Source: Apostichopus japonicus (lineage: Eukaryota > Echinodermata > Holothuroidea > Aspidochirotida > Stichopodidae). From it: a stretch of DNA of 64,000 nt. Made by a program: the position numbers and the translations under genes. Positions 1-13,000 of the stretch are shown piece after piece. The notes beneath the pieces are model-generated. The model did no database searches. It had not been told where the DNA came from and was given only the letters and a program-made list of their open reading frames with translations. Location: the NCBI RefSeq assembly GCF_037975245.1, contig NC_092576.1, positions 17,256,111-17,320,110 of the forward strand, written 5' to 3'. How positions within the stretch are numbered: position 1 is the first letter of the stretch; each line of letters begins with the position of its first letter.

Positions 1-289
1 CTCGGAGGTACTGTATATATCCTGTTCTGTGTATTCCTTAAAAGACTTTCTCAGAACGACACATCGAAGATAGAATCCGTTTCAAAATGTACCTTGACCA
101 CTTGACCAATTTGGATCTTAACGGGCAAGGCCGTCGGATGCATGGCCAAAAGAAAAAGCTACTTTCATCAAGAAGCAGGGAAAGCATGTCAAATGTGCCT
201 CAAGGGAAACCTTTTTTTTTCACTTTCTGGGGCTTTTTTTCCTTCCTTTTGGGGGGGGGTTGGAGAGGGAGGGGGGTTTCATTACTCAC

Positions 290-418
290 CTTAGAATCGC
301 CCCGTTCTTTGATAATCAATTCATCATGGCCTTGTACATCATTCAACTCTATCTTCGACTTCGCTCCTTCTCGTCCGATAATTTCGGAAATGTCGTTCAG
401 TTTGTTTGGAGTCTGAGG
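290..418 (-). CDS. MYB: Myb exon 14: PQTPxxLxDI block (last visible exon)
   Basis: Acceptor CTTACCTGCAG, donor GTGAGT, phase 0 in and out, 43 codons. It encodes PQTPNKLNDISEIIGREGAK and ends DELIIKERGDSK. It continues the family order '...LPQTPhLeeDLkEvL...ELII'. The donor implies at least one more exon beyond position 1. Confidence 0.88.
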
Positions 419-3400
419 CTGCAGGTAAGAAAATGGTTCCTACTGTTACAACCACGAAAAGCCCAACATCAAAATCACTTTTACTTACTTGAAAGTCTTA
501 AAAATGACTCAAAAGGTTGGTCTACTCTTTCTGAATAAAAAATCTAACCTACAATCCTTTTATTATTCTCATACATAATTGGTCGTCATAGACGTGCGTG
601 ATTTTTTACGGCATCAGAGAAAACTGATTTTACAGATGTGCTAAGAAGATGTATCTCCTAAAATAATGACATTATAGCGTGGAAAAACAAAATCAATGTT
701 AAATATAATGTAAAAATATGTTTATGACGAACACAATTTCAAAAGCCTACCAAACATGCACACACTTCTTCATTTGGTGAGTGATGATGCAACAAATGAC
801 AACACAGTTTCTTGCCCTCACTCCCCCTCCCCGCTCCACTGCCCGATGTTGGCTTGTATACCTTGCTTTCATTTTTTTCATTTTTTTATTTTGTTTCTAA
901 TATTTATACTTATTGTCTTTATAATTTATATATTAGTTAGCGTGTCCGCATATACAGCAGGAGGCCGGGGTTCGAATCCCAGTCGAGGCTGGAAGTTCTT
1001 TCGCTGTTCTGGATTTTCCAACTCACTACAATACATATATATAGACATATTATGATATATTTATGATCTCATACCATTCTGAGATTTTCAATGTTTACCG
1101 ATTACCACAAAATCAACTTTTCAGTTAATGGGTTTCTTTTACTTTCAAAATTTTTAAAAGCAGCAAACCAAGAACAAAAAAAACGAGACAATTCATTTGT
1201 TTTTGATCAGCTCTAATATTTACACTGGACAAAATGGAAAATTTTGTTGTTGTCATAACCTTACTAACTCCGGAACAGAGTTCACAATTTTCATTTTTTC
1301 CACGGTTTTGCCCACTAAAAGCATCTCTGACGTGTTAAAAAGTAAAGACAATGGCTACGTTTGATTATCTCTGAAATAAAGCTTAAAAATCCCTTTGTAA
1401 CATAAATAAGAAAAAATTTCTTGTTTTGGAAAAAAATAAATACAGCCAGATTTGCTTCTAAGGTTTGTTTGCAGAGAGCCACAAGGTTAGAAACATTAAT
1501 AATTTAAACTCTGTAGTGAACTAGCCAAACACCATTTTAACAGCCAGGCCACATTAAGAGCTTTTCGAGCAATAATCTGTCCATCCATATTAAAACAAAT
1601 CTTTATTCACTAAGTGTGCTTACTCTGTGCATTAAGACAATGTGGCTTTTAGCTTTTCTTTCCTTTTCTACTTTATTAACAATGGTTTGTTGACAGTTGT
1701 GCAGTGTCAATTATGGAAAAGATATTAATTTGGAGCAAGTTATTAATTTTCATTCATAACAAAAAGGATGCTAAGAGACCATTTGGGTACTTTTGTGTCA
1801 CGGAAGTCTATTGTAGTCGAGACGAGTGTTGTTAAAAGCAGGAGAGAGGTAGCAATACTACCACTTAGAAAATTGAAAAAAAAGATTAAATGCGTTTTGT
1901 AGTCTCTATTAGTATACTACAAATATTATTTCAAAACTTAACTCTCTATTAAGTAAGAACTTCTGGAGCTATCGGCTATTAAAAGTTTTTCACTCATAAA
2001 AGTCAACATATCCCAGTCAAGTTCACAATTCAAGAACACTTCTCGTTCGAATATTTGAATTTTTTTTATATTGGGGAACGTGTTTGCTATATATTTTTTA
2101 TCCTCGTCTGAGTTTCTTAGACCTGAGAGGCAGAGTCGTGGCAAATATTAAACTTATGCAAATTATCTATTCAACAGGTAACAAACACAGCTCCATGAGT
2201 CGTCTTAAAAGATATTCATGCATATCTAAATCATTTCTCCTTAAAGGCAGGGAATATGTTGGGTTCAAATATTGGGTCGTTGTTTTGATGGTTCCTTTAT
2301 GGTCATCTAAAGTACCGTGTGGTTCCAGTGTACAGAAACTGCCATAGAACCTTTTTAGCCTTTGTATTGCCATCTGCCCATTTTGCATGGCGTCTCGCGA
2401 TGCTACACACACGATAAATCGTCATTCCCTAAAGAGGTTAGCGGCATTGACCCCAATTATGCTAGAGTCTGTTAATGGTCACTCATGCGCCCAACATCAA
2501 GGAGCATTTTACTACCGTCCTTTGAAGTATTTATTTATTTATTCGTCACGTATGACACTCATCGATGAATGTCTGGGAGTAGTTTGTAGACACACGACGA
2601 ACAGTAACAGACTCTTTGAAAATTTCTTGCAGTTTTTAGCACGCTAAAACTTTTGAGCGAATCCTGACGAACTCTACCATAAGAGAGTGAGATGACGGCA
2701 AATGGAAGGAAGCAGAAGTCCTACAGCAATTTATGAGGTTCCTTAAACAGGGATGAGCCTGGGGTAAAAAAAAAATCACGGAACTTTGCAAAAAGTGCGG
2801 TATAGGCTCCACTTTGCATATGCTACAGTGTGTTAGGATAATATTTTTTGTCCCAGAGGTAGAAAAGAAATCACGGATATTCCGCAAATTCGCGGAAAAA
2901 GCTCATGCCTGCTTAAAAGTCTTACCAGCTGCTTCAGGGCTCCTCCTTTCCTCTCCATCGCTGCTAGGGCGTCCTTGAAGGGGGTGGGGGTCCTAGGGGT
3001 GTTATCAATCAGCATAGCCTTGGGAGTTCTGAAGGATCTAAGTAAAGAATAAGGTATGGAAAAGGTCAACATATATTAATCTTTCAAATTAAATTTCTTT
3101 CATTTACAAGAGTTAAGTTACGTATAATACTCATAAACAGAATAAACCAAAAAAAGTGTAAGTCTTGGTGTATCAATCCTTGTAGAATCCTTTCTTTTTC
3201 AGATACTAGCTGGATCCTGGCAGGATCTTTTCCAGAGGCAGATCCTGGCAAAATCTTCTTCCGAGGCAAACTAAATGCTGTCAGGATCTTCTTCAGAAGC
3301 TAACTGGATCCTAGCAGGATCTTCTTCAGAGGCTACTGGATCCTGGCAGGATCTTCTTCAGAGGCTGACTGGATCCTAGCAGGATCTTTTGACACCAGCT

Positions 3401-4026
3401 GTTGAAGATCCTTCAGGTCCTGAAGAAAATCGTGCCAGGATCGAATGGACTTTTTGCAGTAGAAAAAGCAATTTCCTAACAGCTTTGTGTTTCTTTTTTT
3501 AACATAGTAGCATTTTCATTGAGGTTGCATAATATCACACAGTGGAGCGTTAGCTCAGTGGTTAACGCAAGTGCCTTGCAATCACAAGGTCCCCGGTTCG
3601 AGTCACTCCAAGATTAATGTATGTCATCCAGTTTACAGAGTTGTTGACAATTGAGAATTCATAGTCATGGACGTTAAATATGAATGTTAGAGACTGACTT
3701 CGGTCAGCTTGCGGCTTTGATAAGCCTGTGAAAGTGTGAGGCTTCTTCACGAGTTCCTGCTAACAGGAGGATCTACAAATACATACAGGGTTCTAAGGGT
3801 CACTGACAGCGTAGATTACGTACCCTTCACTCTTGGGATGTGAATTATACACTAACGGCGATATCATGGAGGTCACATGTTCGGATGACTTCCCGATCGG
3901 AGTGGAGGTGACCATGATGGGTGGTGCGGGGCTGTCTGGTTCCGGTAAAGATGACACATTCAGGAACTGGGAGATGGTGAAAATGTAAAAAAAACAATGT
4001 AAACAAAGTCTTATTGTTATATATAG

Positions 4027-4057
<31 letters not shown>

Positions 4058-7000
4058 TATAACAAAGGTTATTGCAACTGTGCTAAAGTTAATAACTGTA
4101 TTAATATTAATAAAGACAAAAAAATAAAAATAAAAATTTAAAAGACAATGTGGCAGTGAATATTTCAAAACATTAACGTTCTTGTTTACAGTCAATTTAT
4201 CCTTCAATGTGACCAAACTCACATTTTGAAAAATGAAGTGTTTAAGTGAGATTTTTCTAATTCATGCAAAAATATCATTCAGTCATGGAGATACTGAATT
4301 TAACTGAAATATACTCAAAATTTAACAGCACTTGATCAAATATTTTGCACCACATCATGTCATAAAGATGAGTCATTAGTTCATCAAACACTACAATTAA
4401 AAAAATATTTTCTGGTGGCTGAGCAAAAGTTGCTGAAAAAAAATTTCTGCCTCGTGAGGTCGACAGTACATTCTCATACTCATAGCACTTTGTTTCGCGT
4501 AGATTTAAATTTTTCTCTTGGGTGATATTTCATAAAATTTTTAATTTCAAAATCTTGACTTTTCATCACAAAATTAAGCCCTTTTTTTTGGACCTAATAA
4601 GCCAAAATTTTGACTTTTTATCTCACAATTTTGACTTTTAATTCTACGTACAAATGTATTCAGGTTTTAAGCATAAATCAGATTTTGGGGAAGCATACCT
4701 AACAAGATGGCATTGCAGAACTACCTACTGCAATCTACTTCACTAGAGTAAGGAAGGCTCTAGCCAATCAAAATAGTTCCATCAAATATTTCTCAAGTAA
4801 AGGACAAGATATCGAGGTGAGGGTTTTTAACGGTCTGGGACTCTTTTCATTTTCTGCCGAGGGAATTCCCCTTTAATTAAACATATGTACATTATAAAAC
4901 ACCGGTATTGCAGACTGGTTTGAGTTTTAGTTTACACCAGTTATTTTGACACGTTATTTCGACTCTGTTACCTGTGAAGGTGAGAACGGCAGAGTCTTCA
5001 GGGGAGTAGACTTGGGTGGGGTCTCCAATTCTCTGGCGATGGATTTGGCTGGAGTCCCCAAGGAAGACGTTATTGAGGTATCCAAGGAGGTATCTCCGGT
5101 GAATGAACTGTGATTTCGCCGCTGTAGACAAACAACAATAACAACAGAGTAATGATCAATAGTATTAGAGTAAATCTTCTCTTTCAAAGGAAGTCATGCA
5201 CTTACAAGGTCTTTTCCACAAAAAAAAAAAACATCTTTTATGATACTTTTAAGATAGCGTGGTGGCCAATTGGCTGAGGCGTCGGACTCATGATCCAAGG
5301 ATTGCTGGTGCAATTCGTGCCTAGTTCATTATGTTGTGTCCTTGGGCAAGATGCTTCATTTCACTTGCCTCTGTCCACCCAGGCTATAATTCAAAAGCAG
5401 TTTATGTGTAGTGCTAGTTTGTAGTCGAGTAATCGCAACTTAGGTTTTGAACGCGATTAATCAAAATTCCAAAGTGTAATCGCGACTAATGGCGATTACA
5501 CGATCACAACTATCAGCACTACCGTATGGTGATTGAATAACAATTTAATCAAGTTTCTTCGAGGTTAATCTTACAAAAGCAACAGTTGACCAGATAAGTG
5601 CTGATGTTTATATGACATACTTATGGAATTACAAACAGCCACAAAAAAAAAGGGTAAAAAACAACAAACAATTTTTGTCAAAACAATATTTTATAAGATC
5701 AAATGATGAATTATAGAACTGAATTATCTGGCAGTCTGCCTCGCAGATCCGCTCGGAAATATCATAACTTACCCTTTTCCGTTGGCTCTTCTTCAGTATC
5801 GTTGGTGGGGTGCTGAATTTACTAAACTTGGATGTCTGGGGTGATGTGATGGAGATGAGGGACCCTGCGCTCTCCCTCGACAGGTCGTGCATAGCATGGG
5901 CGTCAAATCTATATCCTGTAAGGGTAAAGAGGGGCAGTTAGGGTGGATAGTGTTGAAACATATATTGCATTTTGCTACGATAAAAAAAATCATTTTTTTT
6001 AAACTAAATCCTTCGTTATTTTTTTTTCATGAGAGATCCCCATCCTGTGGAGGAAATTCTTGCAGACAGAGGAGGGAGAGTCACGACTTAGTTTTATTTG
6101 TAAATAAGCAATCGTGGATACTTGATATGTTACGGTAAATAAGCAAACGCGGATCCTTGATATGTAAGGTTAGCATGATAACAGTGACACAAGTCAAATT
6201 TGAGCAACTAATGTTGTCCAATTTTGCCTTACACATCTGTATGCCTGAGAATGTCTGAGAAGCTCACAGCACCAATGTTAACTTCCAATGATCACATAAA
6301 CTTGTAAATAAAATAGAAGGTTCTCTGTGGATGCTCCAACTGAATACTTTTTTTACTCAACAGCCGATTTTAGTTAGTGTATATGATTAGGGTTAAGTAC
6401 AGCGTTACTGTGTGAGGAAAGGTTCACATTGCATTGAAGTATCCCAGTAGCTATTGCATTAAAAGATAGTTATCTGTGTCGGCTATAATTATCATGTTTG
6501 TGATCTACAAGTATAAACTTAAAATTGTATTTCTAATCAATGAATACTGACTTAAAGGAAGCATTATTGGTGCCAAGTGGAAGCGGGTAATGAGAGGAAG
6601 GTCTTGCATGCATGGTAAGGTCATGCAAGAATTTGACAGTTATGCTAAAGAAAGAAAAACCTGCAGCTTCCTTCGGTACAAGAGATATAATTTTATCAGG
6701 GAAAATTAAATAATGATAAAGAGCAAAAGTTACCAAGAGTCAAGATCGGGAGGATATTATATTATGGGATATTGGAGGATGGAATGTATTTTGAAAGTAG
6801 GACTAAATAGAAGGTCAAGAAACAAAATGAAAAGAAATAAACAAAACTGGTGCAAGACGATACAAACATCTGAAAGGACCACCTCTGTGGTCTACGACAC
6901 AAAAGTGGCTATGGCTGTAGGTGGTATAACAAGTAACCATTGATAGAGAGAGACTGGCAGGGTGCTTGTGTGTGGTGGAAGTGGGTGAGGTGGGGTGGGG

Positions 7001-10000
7001 TGGGAGTGGGGTGGGGTGGTAAAAGGTACGAGTACACAGCAGGGTACATGTGCAGGGTGGAATCAATATCAAATAAATGTCCTGACCACTATTTATCCTG
7101 TCACCTGTTGATGCCTTGGACGGCAGCTTTATCCCAGGGACCGGCGACAAGTTCTCCTTGTTGGTGTAGCCGTAGACGATATCGGACAACGAGTCCTCCG
7201 TCTCGAAGGGCATGTACTCCGACGCACTCCTGAGATCAGAATAACTAGGAGAGAAAATCATTAAAGAAATATATTACAAGGTTTTTATTACAAGGTTTTT
7301 TTTTATTTTATTTCTGGATCCTGAACGGAGAGTCACTTTCGACCAGCACATGAGAAGATGTTTTACTAATAACACTTTGAGCACAGGCAAGCATTTATCT
7401 ATTGCTACATGTGATGTACAGTATACTGTAACATGTGGTATCAGGGTATGTGGTATTTAAGGTTATGTGGTATGTGTATCTAGGGCATGTGGTATGTGGT
7501 ATTTAGGGTAAGTATTAATGGGCATGTGGTATTAAGGGGTTTGTGGTATTAGGGATATGTGGTATATAGGGGTAAGTGATATTTCGGGGTATGTGGTATT
7601 TATGGTATGTGGTATTTAGGGTATGACGTGTTTAGGGTGTGGTCATGTGGTATTTAGGGTACATGGTATTTAGGGTATGTGGTATTTAGGGGTATGTGGT
7701 TTTTAGGGGTATGTGATATTTAGGGGTACATGGCATTTGGGGAATGTGGTATTTAGGGTATGTGGTATTTACGGGTATGTGGTGTTTAATGGTATGTGGT
7801 ATGTGTATTAAGGGCATGTGGTATTTAGGGGATGTGGTATTTAGGAATATGTGGTATTTAGGGATATGTGGTATTTAGGGGTATATGGTATTTAGGGTAT
7901 GTAGTGTTTAAGGTATGTGGTATTTGGGGTATGTGGTATTTAGGGTCTGTGGTGTTTAGGGTATGTGGTGTTTAGGGTATGTGGCCATGTGGTATTAGGG
8001 TATGTGGTATTTAGGGGTATGTGGTATTTAGGGTATGTTGTGTTAGGGTGTGTATGTGGTATGTGGTATGTATGTGGTTTGTGTATGTGGTTTTAGGGGA
8101 ATGTGATATTTAAGGGTATGTGGTATATGGTATTTAGGGTATGTGGTGTTTAGGGGATAAGGCCATGTGGTATGAAGGGTATGTGGTGTTTAGGGATATG
8201 TAGTGTTTAGGGTATGTGGTATTTAGGGGTATGTGGTATTTAGGGTATGTAGTGTTTAGAGTATGTGACATGCGGTGTTTAGCGTATAGGGTGGATTTAC
8301 AATGATAACAGCGGGAACAGGTCTTTCAATTGGGATACATTGGTTCCCAGAAATTCTAGTCAGGTGAGATTGATTCACAGCTTTGAAGATTGAAAGCGTG
8401 AAATTACCATGTAACATGCCAAAAATACTATAACTCTGTTCATTCTCTTGCTCATGTCTTAAAAAGTATTCATAAGAGCAGGGATGAACCTATTTCTTGG
8501 AAATAATTTGACATATCCTTCTAAGATTTGTAGGAATTTGTTGTAGGCAGTCTGGTTAATTAGGCTATACTGTAAGCTAAACTGCTGTTGATTTATTTAT
8601 TTATTAAATATATCAAAACCATTTAACAACCTCAAGATCGCACATTGAGTCTTCTAGAAGTTACCAACATATAGAGAGAAAGACATAACATTTTAAACTT
8701 CATGAGACTTTGTTTGTGGTCATATTTAGCATATTTTAGCATATTCTGCAAGATTTGGTTAATTTCTTAACGAGCAGTTCAAGTAAACACAGGTAAACAA
8801 ATGACATTTGTGCAGGCTGTGCTGTTAACGCAATATTACTCACCCTGTAAACGGTTGCGATTCGGAATCGTCGGATGCGGTACCATCTACCTCCTGTGAA
8901 CCCCCAAAGCCACTGTCTTGGCTGCTACTGCCGCTGGGCTGGTGGCCATATCCTATGGGGTTCAGAGTCTGGGTGATGCGCTGGCCAGCTTCCATCATCT
9001 GCATGGTAGCTGGAGACAAAGTAAAACAATTTGTGAAACCCATTACATTCGTAATGCCAGGGTGGTGGTGGATGGGTGGGGTGGGGTGGGGGGAGCCATC
9101 CGTTGGTGGTGGCAACAGGGTGGTAGTGACATTCCAGAAAAACAATCCATGAAACCCATCACATTTGTAATGCCAGGGTGGTGGATGGGTGCGGCGGGGG
9201 GGTAAGGAGCCGTCTGTCAGTGGTGACAACAGGGGGGTAGTGACATTCCAGAAAAACAATCCATGAAACCCATCACATTCGTAATGCCAGGGTGGTGGAT
9301 GGGTGCGGCGGGGGGGTAAGGAGCCGTCTGTCAGTGGTGACAACAGGGGGGTAGTGACATTCCAGAAAAACAATCCATGAAACCCATCACATTCGTAATG
9401 CCAGGGTGGTGGATGGGTGCGGCGGGGGGGTAAGGAGCCGTCTGTCAGTGGTGACAACAGGGGGGTAGTGACATTCCAGAAAAACAATCCATGAAACCCA
9501 TCACATTCGTAATGCCAGGGTGGTGGATGGGTGCGGCGGGGGGGTAGGGGGAGAGGAGCCGTCTGTCAGTGGTGACAACAGGGGGAAGTAACATTTGAAT
9601 AATTTTATCAGGTGAAGATCACCATTTCGACAACTTACATAATTTCTCTTCCTCTACCTCCTTATCAAATTTGCCCTATACAGGGTGTTTTGGGAGCCAG
9701 AAGACTTCAAATTTAATGTAAACACATTCACAATCGGTTAAATTCCAGAGAAACGTTCATAAATAAATGTATTACGGTGACAAATATATCATATTCAATA
9801 TATAGCATCATTAATAGCAGGTAGGGATCCAGGAAGACGTTGGTGTGTACAACCTACCCCTCCCAGCTCCCCCCCCCTACCTGCCCCATTCCAATCACAC
9901 TCAAATATTTTAAAGTAGCTCTAAGCACCTTCTCATTTATTTACAGCCTAAATAATGACTCAGAATGCCACAAGGCTTTTAAGTAACGTATTATGGACTA

Positions 10001-13000
10001 AATAATATGAGTACCACTACATACTGAATAGAAATCAAATCATATTGTATCTGAAATGGTCGACGAGCTCCCTGAGATAGATAAGAAGCATTATGAAATG
10101 ATCAAACACAAGAATTCACGGTTTACCTGGTAAACACATATGATTCTACCTTCAGTAGAGTACAATGGACTAACAACTAATGTACACACTGAAATATTTA
10201 TTATGCAGATGAAACTATACCTTTCACAGTCCCCGTGTATCCCACAAAGCCAACGCTGAAGTCCTGATTCGACGAAGCCTTCGAAAGAAAAGGAAATGGG
10301 GAGAGAGCAAAGTGAGCGGTACCATTCTCATGAGTCGACAATGTATGGTATGCATTTTACTGTGACTAGGCAGTGTCATGCTTAGTCATCCAAAGGAACA
10401 GATTGATACTTGTTATCAACTTGTTATCAACTTGTTACCTTTCATGTCACACACGAAGACTTGAACGAAAAGTTAGTTTTTAAGTCAACTCAAAATGTAA
10501 AACTGAATGGATAAAAAAAAATTTAAAAAATTGTAAAAGCATAAAAGTTTTCGGCTAGAGTAAAGCATTTGAACCAAATGACCTCAGGACTACACGTACA
10601 GTATCCTGTACTGTGTGTGCTAACTTAGGTGCTATACCAACTACTGTATGCTATCCAGCTATTAGTCCATGATGATCCCTAAATAACCAAATCAATAACC
10701 AAATAAATAATCAAATAAATAACCAAATAAATAACCAAATAAATAATCAAATAAATAACTGAATAAATTAATGGATGACCGGATGAATGAATGGATGATT
10801 GAATGGATGGATGAATGGATGGGATGCATGAATTGGATGAATCAATCAATCAATCAATCAATCAATGGATGGATGAATGAATGAATCGATGAATGAATCG
10901 ATGAATGGATGAATGAATGAATAAATAGTCATTACTTTGCTGGGCATTTTTTTTTATCTGATGCCATATTGTCTTGCATATACCATGTAACCAGAGGTCA
11001 CACCCTGATTCCTTTAACACACATTTAACACAGCATGGATGAGATTTCAAGAGAGAATTGTTAGGCTTGTTGTGTTGATCAAGTACTCCAAGACATACTG
11101 TACAGTACTGTACCTTATCTGTTCAATTTGTACACCAAAACTTAAGATCATAGCTGAAACAATAACATCGTCATGGAAAACCGAATTTCTTTTCCTAAGG
11201 TCTTAACCTTGTTTGTTACCTTAATGTTTCCTTTTAGATATTCTGTCCCTGCCTTCCATTTCCCCTATACCCTCCCTCCCCCCCCCCCCCCGACACCTCC
11301 CTCTCCACAACCTTCCTGACTTCACAGACAAAATAATAACATTGTCATGGAAAACCCAATTTTTTTTCCTAAGGTTATAACCTTAGAGAAATGTTTGTAA
11401 CCTTAAAGTTTCCTTTTAGGTGTTCTGTCCCTTCCTTCCCCTTCACCTGCACCAGCCCCCACCCCCCCCCCCCCCCCCGACACCTCCTTCTCCACAACCT
11501 AACTGCCTTCACAGACAAATAACCAATGAATCTTACCTCTGGTTGTGCCTTTTGTACTGTTGTCCTCTTCATCGGTGTGTAAGGGTTACAGTTTTCAACT
11601 TTTCTCTTCATAGATGAGTTCCAATGGTTCTTGATGGCATTGTCAGTCCTAAATAATAAATAACAAAACATTGGGTTTAGTGTATGTGAAAAAGACTAAG
11701 ACAGAAACTATTATCATGGTGTGTGATTTTGACTCACATACCAAACAGCAACAAACCAGAAGATATGACAGACATTTTGTTACAGTAAATTTACCTTTTT
11801 TCACATCACTATATTTGTAATCAAATGAGACACAGGGGGGGCAATGCACAGAGTTGCATATCGCAATGATATCAAATCAACAGTTAATTACATCCTGACC
11901 ATTAAACATGTGACCTTTGTCCTTGGTTCCCATGGCAACCACATATTTTTTGATAGTACTTGACATTTCCATTATACCAGTGAAGGTTACATGAAGGGTT
12001 TACCCTGGGGTACCTTCACATCGAGACAATCATCCCAGCCGTTTAGGAGGAGCTTTGACACAACATTGGACACACACGTTAACCATGTGACCTTTGTCCT
12101 CGGTTCCCATGACAACCACATATTTTTTGATAGTACTTGACTTTTCCATTATACCAGTCAAGGTTCCATGAAGGGTTTACCCTGGGGTACCTTCACATCG
12201 AAACAATCATCCCAGCCATTTAGGAGGAGCTTTGACACAACATTGGACACACACACAGAGTGCCCTCCATCATGGAGTTCTGGTCACCCTGGGTAACCCC
12301 CCAAGAGTAGCTATTCAGGAAAATGAAAACCATTACCATGGCAACTGTTGCTATAGCAACTGACATAGCTGTATATGACCCAACTGGCAAAGGAACTACA
12401 ATATCTCATCCTCACCTATAGAAGTGATGAGATAGTATGGAGAAACCAAAGAGAGGAATGTTGCTGTTTGGGAGAACTGTGAGTTTGCACCTGGTTACCA
12501 CGGAGACTAATATCTCTGGTTCTATACACACTCACCTTCCGGGCAGTAGTTCAGCTATCTTGGCCCATCTGTTTCCCAGTTTTTTGTGAGCCTCGTAGAT
12601 GATTCTGTCTTCTTGAGGCGTCCAGGCAGATTTTTTAATCTCAGGATTTAGGTGGTTGTGCCACCTTGAAAATATTACGATCAAAACGTGAATATATTTA
12701 ACAAAGAATGTCTTGCATCTTTTATCTAAAAATTCCCTAAATTTAAATCCTAACAAAGTAATAAAAAAGACTTAACAGCATCATGAAATAAAGAAAACTA
12801 ATAACATAATTGGCAATGCCTTAGCACATGTACATTATTTAACCAATTTCATATGCTTTTCTGTGTAATATACAGACAAACATTTTACACATGAATGGAG
12901 AATTAATTAATTATTTACTACAGTAGATCTATTGGCCAGGGTTGCAAAACCTTGCAAACCAAATTAGTGGGAAATTCCTTGTTCTTTCATGAATCCACCC

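Noticed and set aside
51-158. Possible terminal Myb exon on the minus strand, in phase 0, ending in TGA (contains ALPVKIQIGQVVKVHFE)
   Set aside because: Phase and an AG fit, but the intron would be only 131 bp, the acceptor is poor and the peptide does not resemble any Myb C-terminus. The true end is probably outside the window.
1938-2144. Minus-strand frame with SGLRNSDEDKKYIANTFPNI as a Myb or other exon
   Set aside because: Myb exons 13 and 14 join directly in family order, and this stretch matches nothing I recognise.
3541-3612. A tRNA gene
   Set aside because: The A and B boxes are tRNA-like but the acceptor stem does not close, and the sequence continues into a repeated SINE body.
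7400-8290. Interstitial telomere array
   Set aside because: TTTAGGG occurs only as part of a longer unit of about 16 bp, not as tandem heptamers.
8840-9487. 215-codon minus-strand open frame as a stand-alone gene
   Set aside because: It is Myb exon 8 plus the upstream 114-bp minisatellite that happens to be open; the acceptor at 9,010 separates them.
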